A DNA stretch of 6,063 bases from an uncultured Bacillus sp. (GCA_937894355.1 CALCRD010000185.1:1-6063); one strand, 5' to 3'; shown: positions 1 through 5,883, counted from the first letter of the stretch. The notes: generated from the sequence alone by a model not told the origin. Numbers and translations are program-made.

Positions 1-260
1 TGGCCATAGGCGCCATCAAGGCATTACAGGATAATAAAATCAAGATTCCGGAGCAGGTTGCTATTATAGGGCACGATGACTTGCCTACCAGCGCGATGAT
101 TTATCCTGCGCTTTCCACAATTCACTCTCCTATCGAAGAAATGGGTACTGAAGCGACGAAATTGCTTTTTCAGAAGATGGAAAACCTTACGACCGCAGAA
201 CGGAAAATTATGCCCGTTAAATTGAAGCTCCGGCAGTCTTGTGGTTTTGCAACTGCGTAA
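1..260 (+). CDS. LacI-family transcriptional repressor, C-terminal fragment (5' end outside window)
   Basis: The frame read from base 3 is open to TAA at 258-260 and gives 85 residues that fit the end of the LacI/PurR family ligand-binding domain. Visible landmarks in order are AIGAIKAL (helix after the conserved A-x-G), KIPEQVAIIGHDD (usual IPxDVxVxGfDD), YPALSTIHSPIEEMG (usual P-x-LTT-x-x-x-P-x-x-x-x-G) and a final KLRQS, where the family normally has an R-x-S. The DNA-binding helix-turn-helix lies upstream of the window. Family members are repressors that bind an operator and release it, or sometimes bind it, when a sugar or related effector docks in this domain. Its position upstream of a solute-binding protein gene on the same strand suggests it controls that uptake locus; this is inference. 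The terminus is normal, so nothing suggests that the gene is broken. Confidence 0.93.
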   Translation, partial: AIGAIKALQDNKIKIPEQVAIIGHDDLPTSAMIYPALSTIHSPIEEMGTEATKLLFQKMENLTTAERKIMPVKLKLRQSCGFATA

Positions 261-316
261 ATTTGAACTTTGTTTTTTATGGCGAGCGCATTTGATTTGG
301 CGGCGGCTGGTGAGTG

Positions 317-328
317 AGCTCTAGAGCT
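317..328. repeat. 12-bp perfect palindrome AGCTCTAGAGCT
   Basis: AGCTCTAGAGCT is fully self-complementary and lies 56 bases after the stop codon of the LacI-type gene. It could be a regulator binding site or a chance palindrome. It lacks the central CG of typical LacI-family operators, which argues against that family binding it. Confidence 0.4.
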
Positions 329-574
329 AGGCCGTTTGCAAGCCGGCTGTTTATGAAGACGAACTTTTCAATTTACGTCGAAGCTAAGGAGCAATGAATA
401 GCTCGAACACGGCATAGCAAAAATATTTACTCGTGAGACTGCATGGGTATAGACAGGCGCTTTCAGATATAAGGATTAATGCTAATTTGAACAGGCAACA
501 TCTCACACTGTTAGGCGAATATTAAAAACATAATTCTGTTACTGTGATTTTCTTCTAAAATAACATGATTGCGC

Positions 575-584
575 AGGAGGTGAT
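575..584 (+). promoter_or_regulatory. Perfect Shine-Dalgarno sequence stranded upstream of the intron
   Basis: AGGAGGTGAT is a ten-base perfect match to the anti-Shine-Dalgarno end of bacterial 16S rRNA. Only a GTG at 591 follows at normal spacing, and that frame closes after 11 codons. The same GTG starts the GTGCG typical of group II intron 5' ends. The likely reading is that this was the binding site of a downstream gene, and that intron insertion just behind it separated the two. Confidence 0.5.
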
Positions 585-863
585 TAAGAAGTGCGCGGAA
601 TGCTGAAATTGCATGTTCCTTTGTAGTTAGGCGTAGCCTGATTTGACGATATGTCCTTGAGCAGTGATGCAAAATTGGGTGAAGATTAACAGACAAACGG
701 AGAAGCTGCTGAGGGCAAGCGTCATGCGGTGGCGAAGCAGAATCACCGCGGACAGGCGGAGCAAGGTTACTAGCGGATACTAAGGAAGGAGGGGTTAGCG
801 TCAATACATAAAGGAGCGGGGAAACATATGCTGTCTATTAAGGCAGGGAAAGCGGCATCCGAT

Positions 864-869
864 AGGGAG
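864..869 (+). promoter_or_regulatory. Ribosome binding site of the intron reverse transcriptase
   Basis: AGGGAG ends nine bases before the ATG at 879. This supports 879 as the ancestral start, although a TAA follows after only four codons. Starting at a later codon, such as TTG at 945, would lack a comparable site. Confidence 0.45.
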
Positions 870-878
870 CAGTTTAAT

Positions 879-1502
879 ATGGAAATAAACTAACCCTTAT
901 ATCCGAACGCGCTAAGGAAGATAAAAGCTTTAGATTTTCAAGTCTTGCACACTTTATTGAACGAAGCATCACTAAAGGAATGCTTTTGGATGCTAAAAGC
1001 AGATGTGGCACCAGGCGTAGATGGAGTGACCTTTGAAGAATACGAACAAAACTTAGATGAAAACATCCATAACTTAGTGATGCGCATGAAAGCCCTAAGG
1101 TACTACCCACTAGCTGTCAAAAGGGTTTATATATCTAAAAGTAATGGTAAACTTAGACCTTTGGGCACACCTGCACTGGAAGATAAAATTATCTAAATGG
1201 GACTAACCAGGATGCTAAACGCAATCTACGAACTAAATTTTTTCAATTGCTTATACGGCTATAGACTCAAAAGAAGCTGCCATCAAGCACTAGAGACAAT
1301 TGACAACAAGATAATGTTGCAAAAAGTTAACTTTGTAATAGACGCTGATATCCGCAGTTTCTTTGATAATGTTGATCATGAGTGGCTAATGGAAATGTTA
1401 CAAGTGAAGATTGCAGACAAGAACTTCTTTAGGATTATCAAAAGATTCCTTCTAGCAAGAGTAAGGGAGAATGGGAATTACAACGAACCGACTGGAGTAC
1501 CC
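879..1502 (+). pseudogene. Group II intron reverse transcriptase/maturase, truncated and carrying two in-frame stops
   Basis: One continuous frame encodes the N-terminal half of a group II intron reverse transcriptase. Landmarks are GVDGVTFEEYE (start of the fingers), RVYISKSNGKLRPLG and PALEDKII (RT1-RT2), LYGYRLKRSCHQAL, and FVIDADIRSFFDNVDH (RT3, with the first catalytic Asp). It breaks at RT4: the expected GVPQGG reads GVP then LKA, and homology stops near 1502. The YADD catalytic motif, thumb, maturase domain X and any endonuclease domain are therefore missing. There are two in-frame TAA stops, at 891-893 just after the start and at 1194-1196, where the family usually has Gln after LEDKI. 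Both could come from a single C-to-T change of CAA. The frame stays open to 1625, but that part reads through intron RNA domains V and VI. It cannot make an active enzyme. Confidence 0.9.
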
Positions 1503-1561
1503 CTTAAGGCGGTTTATGCAAAGCTAATTCAACAAATACAGCGCGTAGGGGAGTATCGACG

Positions 1562-1595
1562 AAGCCGGATCAGGAAAAACCTCACGTCCGGTTCT
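1562..1595 (+). ncRNA. Group II intron domain V-like hairpin
   Basis: AGCCGGA (1563-1569) pairs with TCCGGTT (1587-1593), starting with the AGC catalytic triad expected at the 5' side of domain V. An upper stem AGG (1572-1574)/CCT (1580-1582) closes an A5 loop, with the CACG bulge region on the 3' side. Size and layout match the roughly 34-nt domain V that forms the splicing active site. The tip is slightly degenerate: a C faces C below the AGG/CCT stem, and the loop is all A rather than GNRA-like. Confidence 0.75.
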
Positions 1596-1620
1596 GTGAG
1601 GGGTATGACAAATTCCTCAC
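1596..1620 (+). ncRNA. Group II intron domain VI-like hairpin
   Basis: GTGAGG (1596-1601) pairs perfectly with CCTCAC (1615-1620) around a 13-base loop, directly after domain V, where domain VI belongs. Domain VI should present a bulged branch-point adenosine 7-8 bases before the intron end. Here the adenosine at 1619 is a candidate only if the stem shifts, so the branch site may be damaged. Confidence 0.55.
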
Positions 1621-1655
1621 ACTAGAAAATAAGTAGTGAAAGGATGAATTTGTAT

Positions 1656-3041
1656 ATGTCTACTCGACAGAAATGGCTTTTAGTGGCGGTTTTAGCTGTA
1701 GCGTTAACGTGCGTTTTAGCGGTCAAATGGAACGATAAGCCAAAAGTAGCAGGTGGCCAGAGTAAAATCGTCGTGACGGTGAATGATGGACCCGTAGAGA
1801 CAGACAAGGTCGCGATCCAGCGGATGAAAGAATCGATAGCCCGCTTTAATAAGGTCTATCCGGAGATTGAAATTAAATGGACAAGTCACGGTTATTCGCC
1901 AGATAGTTTCTCTACCAGAATGGCTGGAGGGACGGCCGAAGATGTGATCAGGATTCCAGCTACCGAAGGTTATTTAATCGAGCGTGGATATGCATTGGAT
2001 CTCACGGATTTCTTAACAGACTGGCAATATAAAGACCAATTGAACAAGGACGTCCTTGCGCCGTTTATTAGAAAAGGACATATATACGCCCTTCCCATCG
2101 ACGGTTACATGATGGGTTTGCTTTACAATAAAAAGCTCTTCCAAGAAGCCGGTCTCACAGATCCTCAGGGGAAGGCAAAGCCGCCAGCAGACTGGGATGA
2201 ATTTGTTGTGGCGGCCAAGAAATTGACAAACAAGAAAAAAGGAATCGCCGGGTTTGGCATCATGGGCAAAGCCGCGGAAGCAGGCTGGGGTTTTCTCAAT
2301 TGGGTCTGGCAGGCGGGAGGAGATTTTGAGCGGGAAGAGAACGGCGTCTGGCAGGCTGTTTTCGCTAGCAAAGAGGCAGTGGAAGCTTTGGAGCTCATCC
2401 AAGACTTGCGCTGGCAGCACGATGTACTGCAAGCTATGCTTTTGTCCACATTCTCAGAACTGGAGGGCCGCTTTGCCAGCGCTCAAATTGGGATGATGTT
2501 TGCGGCGCAAGACAGAATTTCTAATCTGGTTAATCAATACGGCATGAAGTTGGAAGACATCGGCGTAGCGCTTCTGCCTGCCGGTCCCGCAGGCCGTGCC
2601 AACCAGATGGGCGGCAACTATTACATTCTCAACCCTAAGAGTTCGGTCGAAGTGCAGGAAGCAGCCTTCAAGTGGATCAGCTGGAAGATCTTAGGCAGCA
2701 TGGATCCGCAGCGGATGCAAGAGCGAGGCGAGGATCTTCGCAAACAGGGACAGATTAGCACGCTCACAGCCCTGCCGATTTTTGAGGGAGAAATCGACAG
2801 TAAAGCCAGAGAAGCGGCCACTCCCTATAAAGATGTGTTGGTGGATTTTCCGGACGTCTGGAGGGAAGCAGCCAAATATATGCGACCTGAGCCGCCGTTT
2901 TACTGCCAGCAGCTTTATTCGGAATATTTGGCGCCTGCCATCCAGGCAGTGTTGACGAAGAGGGACGCCGATCCTAAGGCGCTCTTGACCCAAGCTGCCC
3001 GTGGTTTTCAGGAACGATTTTTAGACAAAGTAGCTCAATGA
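1656..3041 (+). CDS. Extracellular solute-binding protein, family 1 (carbohydrate ABC transporter type)
   Basis: The 461-residue product captures a solute, most likely an oligosaccharide, outside the membrane for an ABC importer. After a hydrophobic N-terminal segment (about residues 7-23) come features of the SBP_bac_1/MalE-like fold: a helix with RMKESIARFNKVYPEIEIKW, AGGTAEDVIRI, an IYALPIDGYMMGLLYNKKLFQEAGL block at about 144-167 and PADWDEFVVAAKKLT at about 177-191. Length is normal. I chose ATG 1656 because GAAAGGA (1638-1644) precedes it by 11 bases; ATG 1644, four codons upstream in frame, has no usable ribosome site. No clear lipobox is present: the Cys near the segment end sits in VALTC, so the protein may stay anchored by an uncleaved segment rather than by lipid. 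The LacI gene upstream fits a sugar-uptake locus. No permease gene follows in the window; secreted proteins do. The group II intron lies directly before the gene. Confidence 0.9.
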   Translation: MSTRQKWLLVAVLAVALTCVLAVKWNDKPKVAGGQSKIVVTVNDGPVETDKVAIQRMKESIARFNKVYPEIEIKWTSHGYSPDSFSTRMAGGTAEDVIRIPATEGYLIERGYALDLTDFLTDWQYKDQLNKDVLAPFIRKGHIYALPIDGYMMGLLYNKKLFQEAGLTDPQGKAKPPADWDEFVVAAKKLTNKKKGIAGFGIMGKAAEAGWGFLNWVWQAGGDFEREENGVWQAVFASKEAVEALELIQDLRWQHDVLQAMLLSTFSELEGRFASAQIGMMFAAQDRISNLVNQYGMKLEDIGVALLPAGPAGRANQMGGNYYILNPKSSVEVQEAAFKWISWKILGSMDPQRMQERGEDLRKQGQISTLTALPIFEGEIDSKAREAATPYKDVLVDFPDVWREAAKYMRPEPPFYCQQLYSEYLAPAIQAVLTKRDADPKALLTQAARGFQERFLDKVAQ

Positions 3042-3047
3042 CGTTGC

Positions 3048-3060
3048 CTTGAGGATCAAG
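3048..3060 (+). repeat. Conserved intergenic mini-hairpin CTTGAGGATCAAG (copy 1)
   Basis: CTTGA and TCAAG form a perfect 5-bp stem around GGA, six bases after the stop of the solute-binding protein gene. The same 13 bases recur unchanged at 5598-5610 while the flanking bases differ. No T-run follows, so it is not a normal terminator; it could affect mRNA processing or be a chance survivor of the duplication. Confidence 0.45.
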
Positions 3061-3088
3061 CCTGCGAACAATACGAAAAGGGAGGTCA

Positions 3089-3865
3089 ATGCGAGTTATG
3101 GGGAGGAGAATGCTTTTTAGTTACGTCGCTGCAGTCTTCATGTTTTTAAGCTGCACGGCCGCAAGTTATGCCGCAGAGTCCATGGAACCGCGCAACGGCT
3201 TGCAGCTAGAATTGGTAAAGGGAGGCGATCTTTGGGGTTACGCAGGGCAGCATTGCCATCTTTACCAGAACTGGGATGGCAGCGGCTTTATCATTGAGAC
3301 AAAGGTATATTTTCCCACTGAAGGCAAGCCAGGAAGCTTTCCCCGGGAGAGCTGGTACGGTATTTACGTGCAGGATACCAATCATGGTTACCGGTATACA
3401 TATGGGCCCCTTAACCGTGGGAGGAATATGAGTCCCGACACTATTTCATTGGGGGCTGTTAGATACGAGAAACGTTCTCGCTTTCAACCGCTATCCGACT
3501 TCTTTTATGTTCCCAAAGAGAAGTGCTTCGTTTTTTTGCGGCTGCAATTCATTCCCGCTAAAGGAACCGACGAGAAAGGCAGGCTTGTGGGCTGGGCTGC
3601 GGCGCCGGGAGAAGATTGGGTTAAAGTTTGGGATTACAAAGTAGCGGAGGAGTTCGCGCCCAACCGGATTGGCCTGAGCGTGGAATCATATCATCCGACA
3701 AATAGTTTTGGCCCGGTTACTTTTGAATACTTCCTGATTGACGGCGCTTTTCCCACCCGTTCTAGTTATTTTGGCGAATATTGGAGCCTGGACGGCTGGG
3801 AATTCGATTTAGGCAAACGCGTTAAGTTGCAATTTAAAGAAGAAGCTGACGGGTTGAAGAGGTAA
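3089..3865 (+). CDS. Secreted beta-sandwich protein (258 aa), truncated remainder of a longer two-domain protein
   Basis: The product has a signal peptide (RR, then a hydrophobic core, cleavage likely after SYA or YAA near residue 28). The Cys at 22 in FLSC is a poor lipobox. The mature part, about 220 residues, is rich in aromatic and beta-strand-like sequence: GLQLELVKGG, FIIETKVYF, SFPRESWYGIY, NRIGLSVESY and FGPVTFEYFLIDG. The last two resemble the closing strands of concanavalin/DUF1349-like beta-sandwich domains, so carbohydrate binding is plausible but unproven. It is clearly paralogous to residues about 39-270 of the next gene. ATG 3089 is chosen because the duplicated copy conserves this ATG but not those at 3098 and 3110; GGGAGG (3080-3085) is unusually close to it. 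The gene follows the solute-binding protein gene by 47 bases, probably in one transcript. The TAA at 3863 looks secondary: the same frame continues into a CBM9-like domain. Confidence 0.82.
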   Translation: MRVMGRRMLFSYVAAVFMFLSCTAASYAAESMEPRNGLQLELVKGGDLWGYAGQHCHLYQNWDGSGFIIETKVYFPTEGKPGSFPRESWYGIYVQDTNHGYRYTYGPLNRGRNMSPDTISLGAVRYEKRSRFQPLSDFFYVPKEKCFVFLRLQFIPAKGTDEKGRLVGWAAAPGEDWVKVWDYKVAEEFAPNRIGLSVESYHPTNSFGPVTFEYFLIDGAFPTRSSYFGEYWSLDGWEFDLGKRVKLQFKEEADGLKR

Positions 3866-4432
3866 GAAGAAAACGCTATTGAGAGCAAATCTGTAGATGC
3901 CGGTTAGGTTAGCGTCGGCGGCATCTTTGCCGATTGGGACGCCATAAAAACGCTGCCTGTGGAGCGCTTTGTGAATCTGGAGCCTGCTCTGCAGATGTGT
4001 CTCACCTAGGCAAGTTCCGCCTGGGATCAGCACAATCTTTATTTCAAGATCAATTATCTGGAAGAGCCGAGCACAGATTTGTTGCAGGGAAAGAAGAACG
4101 GCGATCTTGATTGGTAGGACGACGATGCAGTGCAAATAGTGCTCGCCGCCCTAAGCGGGAAGAAAAGCAACTATGTTTTTAATTTGGCAGATCGGCGTTT
4201 TACAATTTTCGTCTCCGACGTTTCAGATTTTGAGTATGCGGTGGCAACTGAAATTCAGCCTACTACCTGGAGCGCGGAAGTGGCGATCCCACCTAGCAAT
4301 GGAGAGCTGCCGAAGCCGGAAGCGGGAGACGAGTGGCAAATACAAATATTTCGTTACTATCTCACCGCCCTGGCGACTATGAAGTGACCGGCGGCAGAGA
4401 CGCAAGGCTGGGGGAAGGTCATCTTCTATTAA
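3866..4432 (+). pseudogene. Decayed C-terminal CBM9-like domain of the preceding gene
   Basis: The frame of the preceding gene continues past its TAA without any shift. It encodes a charged linker (EENAIESKSVDAG) and then a domain resembling carbohydrate-binding module family 9/DOMON-like modules. Landmarks are VGGIFADWDAIKTLP (usual VDGxxxDW), SSAWDQHNLYFKINY (usual AWDxxNLYF), LDW-stop-DDDAVQIVL (usual WxDDxxEI), WSAEVAIP, EWQIQIFRY and finally GWGKVIFY before TAA 4430-4432 (family members often end FGxVxF). Stops interrupt it at 3863 TAA, 3905 TAG, 4007 TAG, 4115 TAG and 4385 TGA. At the last site the duplicated copy still has TGG. With the N-terminal part the ancestral gene would have been 3089-4432, 447 residues. 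The module would have bound a polysaccharide outside the cell. The family assignment rests on motif resemblance. Confidence 0.75.
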
Positions 4433-4446
4433 CGTCGTAAACGAGA

Positions 4447-4454
4447 AAAGGAGG
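4447..4454 (+). promoter_or_regulatory. Strong ribosome binding site AAAGGAGG
   Basis: AAAGGAGG ends eight bases before ATG 4463, an optimal arrangement that fixes the start of the fibronectin-containing gene. The same site at the same spacing is kept in the duplicated copy (5868-5875). Confidence 0.85.
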
Positions 4455-4462
4455 AAATTCAG

Positions 4463-5590
4463 ATGGTAAAGTTTTATCGAAAAATCAATCTCTTGTTTAG
4501 TTTGCTTTGTTGCCTCGGCAGTTTCGCGGCTTGGGCCGAAGATCCGGTTCCGGGTGCGGGTCCGGGTCCGGGACTGCAGCTGAAGCTCGTTAATGGCGAT
4601 AACTCGATATCATATTATAATGATTTGGGCTTTGTGCAACGATGGAATGGCGCAGCGTTCGTAATTGAAACGAAGCTTTATTTTTCTCAGGCTGGCAAGT
4701 TTAACAACAGCAATTACGACTCAGGCTATAGTTTCCCCCGTGAAAGCTATTGTGGTTTTTTTCTGAAAGACACCGTGAACAAGCATAAATATATATTTGG
4801 ACCATATAATATGGGCTGGGCGATGGACCCAAAAAACATCCAGCTGGGAATAGTTTTCTATGAAAAAGGGAGCAACTGGAAAAAGCAACCTTTTATGGAT
4901 CCGGATTCGCCTGATCCCGATAAGCCTCAATACTTGACCGTGCCTAAAGCGGACGGGTACGTTAGATTGCGCGTCGAATACATGCCAGGTGGAAAGCTTG
5001 CCGTCAGTTATGCCCGCCCCGGTGGAGGGTGGCATCAGATTTACGATCGCTATAAAGATCCCTCTTTTCCTCTCCCAGACAAACCGATCTCGATATATAG
5101 AATTGGCTTCACCGTGGATGCCTACGGTGTGGCATCCGGTTTGGGGCCAGTATCGTTCTCTTATTTTAAGGTCTCTGGCAACGGTCCCGCAACTACTACT
5201 TATTTTACTCCCACTTGCGATCTCTCCGGTTGGGAAGTTATTGGTAATCCACTGCGCGTCGAATATTTCCTGGATGGGGATCCGCTACCCGCGCCCACCT
5301 TGCTTTCTGTGGGAGTGCGGCTAGAGAAAAACGATTGGGCCACGCAATTGACTTGGACGAAGCCGGACAGCGATGAGACGGTAGGAAGCTATAAAATCGT
5401 GCGGAAAGCGCCAGGAGACGCTTGGCAGACGATAGCTTCGGTCCCCGGCAACGTTACAAGCTATGTGGACTCAGGGGCCAACAAACAAATAGCTTATGTT
5501 TATCGCATCTCCGCGGTTTATGATCTTGACGGAGATCCTGCGGTGGGAAGCTTTTCCAATGAGGTTTCTGCCTTACCTGCAGCTCAATGA
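4463..5590 (+). CDS. Secreted beta-sandwich protein with C-terminal fibronectin type III domain (375 aa)
   Basis: Residues 1-25 are a classical signal peptide with KFYRK, a hydrophobic core and AWA before the likely cleavage. A short Pro-Gly linker (PVPGAGPGPG) follows. Residues about 39-270 form a beta-sandwich-like domain paralogous to the 3089-3865 product: both share GLQL(E/K)LV, F(I/V)IETK(V/L)YF, SFPRES, a K-(Y/H)-x-Y/F-GP(L/Y)N segment, RIG(L/F)(S/T)V, GPV(T/S)F-x-YF and (D/S)GWE. Residues about 276-375 are a fibronectin type III domain: ATQLTWTKP, VGSYKIVRK, VTSYVDSG, YVYRISAVY and NEVSALP. Such modules act as spacers or binding units in secreted carbohydrate-active proteins. No catalytic site is recognised, so binding or scaffolding is more likely than catalysis; this is inference. 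It lies 30 bases after the ancestral stop of the two-domain gene and is probably cotranscribed. The start is fixed by the AAAGGAGG site. The gene is complete, ends in TGA and is partly duplicated downstream. Confidence 0.9.
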   Translation: MVKFYRKINLLFSLLCCLGSFAAWAEDPVPGAGPGPGLQLKLVNGDNSISYYNDLGFVQRWNGAAFVIETKLYFSQAGKFNNSNYDSGYSFPRESYCGFFLKDTVNKHKYIFGPYNMGWAMDPKNIQLGIVFYEKGSNWKKQPFMDPDSPDPDKPQYLTVPKADGYVRLRVEYMPGGKLAVSYARPGGGWHQIYDRYKDPSFPLPDKPISIYRIGFTVDAYGVASGLGPVSFSYFKVSGNGPATTTYFTPTCDLSGWEVIGNPLRVEYFLDGDPLPAPTLLSVGVRLEKNDWATQLTWTKPDSDETVGSYKIVRKAPGDAWQTIASVPGNVTSYVDSGANKQIAYVYRISAVYDLDGDPAVGSFSNEVSALPAAQ

Positions 5591-5597
5591 GCGCTGT

Positions 5598-5610
5598 CTT
5601 GAGGATCAAG
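5598..5610 (+). repeat. Conserved intergenic mini-hairpin CTTGAGGATCAAG (copy 2)
   Basis: Identical to 3048-3060 and again just after a stop codon (5588-5590, TGA) and before a signal-peptide-encoding start. It is the best-conserved stretch of its size in the otherwise diverged left part of the repeat. Confidence 0.45.
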
Positions 5611-5639
5611 CATGAGAACAAAAAGAAAAAGGAAGGAAA

Positions 5640-5853
5640 ATGAGAGTTATAGGGATGAGAACACTTTGTAGTTATGTCGCTGTAGTTTTCATGTTTTTGA
5701 GTTGCGCGGCCGCAATTTACGCCGCGCAACGGCTTGCAGCTTGAATTATTAATGGCAAATACAAATATTTTGTTATTATCCCAACGCCCTGGCGACTATG
5801 AAGTGGCCGGCGACAGAGAGGCAAGGCTGGGGGGGAAGCTCATCTTCTATTAA
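5640..5853 (+). pseudogene. Remnant of the duplicated two-domain secreted protein gene
   Basis: ATG 5640, preceded by AAGGAAGG, starts a frame whose first 29 codons match the signal peptide of the 3089 gene (MRVIGMRTL, then VVFMFLSCAA). A 17-bp deletion shifts the frame and TGA at 5742-5744 ends it after 34 residues. Three codons' worth of further bases match unit 1, then the sequence jumps at 5752/5753 to the end of the CBM9-like domain (bases matching 4334-4432). There TGG is kept where unit 1 has TGA, and two extra G shift the frame again before the ancestral TAA (5851-5853). The beta-sandwich and most of the binding module are gone. The short peptide has no evident function. Confidence 0.85.
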
Positions 5854-5867
5854 CGTCGTAAACGAGA

Positions 5868-5875
5868 AAAGGAGG
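5868..5875 (+). promoter_or_regulatory. Strong ribosome binding site AAAGGAGG (duplicated copy)
   Basis: Identical to 4447-4454 and eight bases before ATG 5884, so the second paralogue keeps full translation signals despite the decay just upstream. Confidence 0.82.
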
Positions 5876-5883
5876 AAATCCAG

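Larger units (their letters stand above)
261..590. other. Non-coding region between the regulator and the group II intron
   Basis: About 330 bases with no convincing gene on either strand. It holds a perfect 12-bp palindrome (317-328), a weak GC hairpin (GCCG at about 331-334 with CGGC at about 344-347, followed only by TGTTT) that is too poor to call a terminator, and AT-rich stretches such as TAAAAT at 556-561 that could be a -10 box but lack a good -35. A perfect Shine-Dalgarno sequence closes the region. It presumably carries the control signals of the downstream uptake gene, now separated from it by the intron. I could not identify an operator or promoter with confidence. Confidence 0.5.
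591..1627 (+). mobile_element. Degenerate group II intron with truncated reverse transcriptase gene
   Basis: The element is recognised by a group II-type reverse transcriptase fragment followed directly by a domain V-like and a domain VI-like RNA hairpin. The proposed 5' end is GTGCG at 591, which fits the GUGYG consensus. The stretch 591-878 would be domains I-III; it contains clear stems such as GCGGTG (726-731) with CACCGC (744-749). The proposed 3' end, near 1622-1627, is set only by distance from domain VI. An intact ORF-bearing intron is usually about 2-2.5 kb, so at about 1.04 kb this copy has lost a large internal part, mostly the rest of the protein gene. No convincing EBS1/IBS1 pairing was found with the bases before 591, so the 5' boundary is the weaker one. 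The element sits in the 5' untranslated region of the solute-binding protein gene and is unlikely to move on its own; splicing with a protein supplied in trans is not excluded. Confidence 0.72.
3032..5580. repeat. Tandem duplication unit 1 (full, 2549 bp)
   Basis: The unit runs from AGCTCAATGA at the 3' end of the solute-binding protein gene to the base before the same AGCTCAATGA at the end of the fibronectin-domain gene. It carries the two-domain gene and the fibronectin-domain gene. Unit 2 starts at 5581. Matching parts are 3032-3218 with 5581-5752, and 4334-4648 with 5753-6063. Confidence 0.85.

Noticed and set aside
331..350. Rho-independent terminator after the LacI gene
   Set aside because: The stem is only four or five base pairs and is followed by TGTTT, not a T-run.
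556..561. Promoter with -10 TAAAAT before the intron
   Set aside because: No acceptable -35 box lies 16-18 bases upstream; the best candidates match only two of six consensus bases.
511..804. Reverse-strand open frame of 97 codons
   Set aside because: It lies opposite the intron's structured RNA region and resembles no known protein; it is an antisense shadow.
1197..1625. A second, independent reverse transcriptase gene starting at ATG 1197
   Set aside because: It is the same frame and the same protein as the part before TAA 1194-1196, with no ribosome site of its own; its last 40 codons are intron RNA.
3863..4387. Stop-codon recoding (for example pyrrolysine at TAG) making the full 447-residue protein
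   Set aside because: TAA at 3863 comes before any of the TAGs and TGA follows at 4385, so three different stop codons would need reading through. LacI, the solute-binding protein and the fibronectin-domain protein end normally with TAA or TGA. Ordinary decay is simpler.
4130..4387. A separate 85-residue gene starting at GTG 4130
   Set aside because: It has no ribosome site and continues the frame of the decayed CBM9-like domain; the GTG is an internal Val codon.
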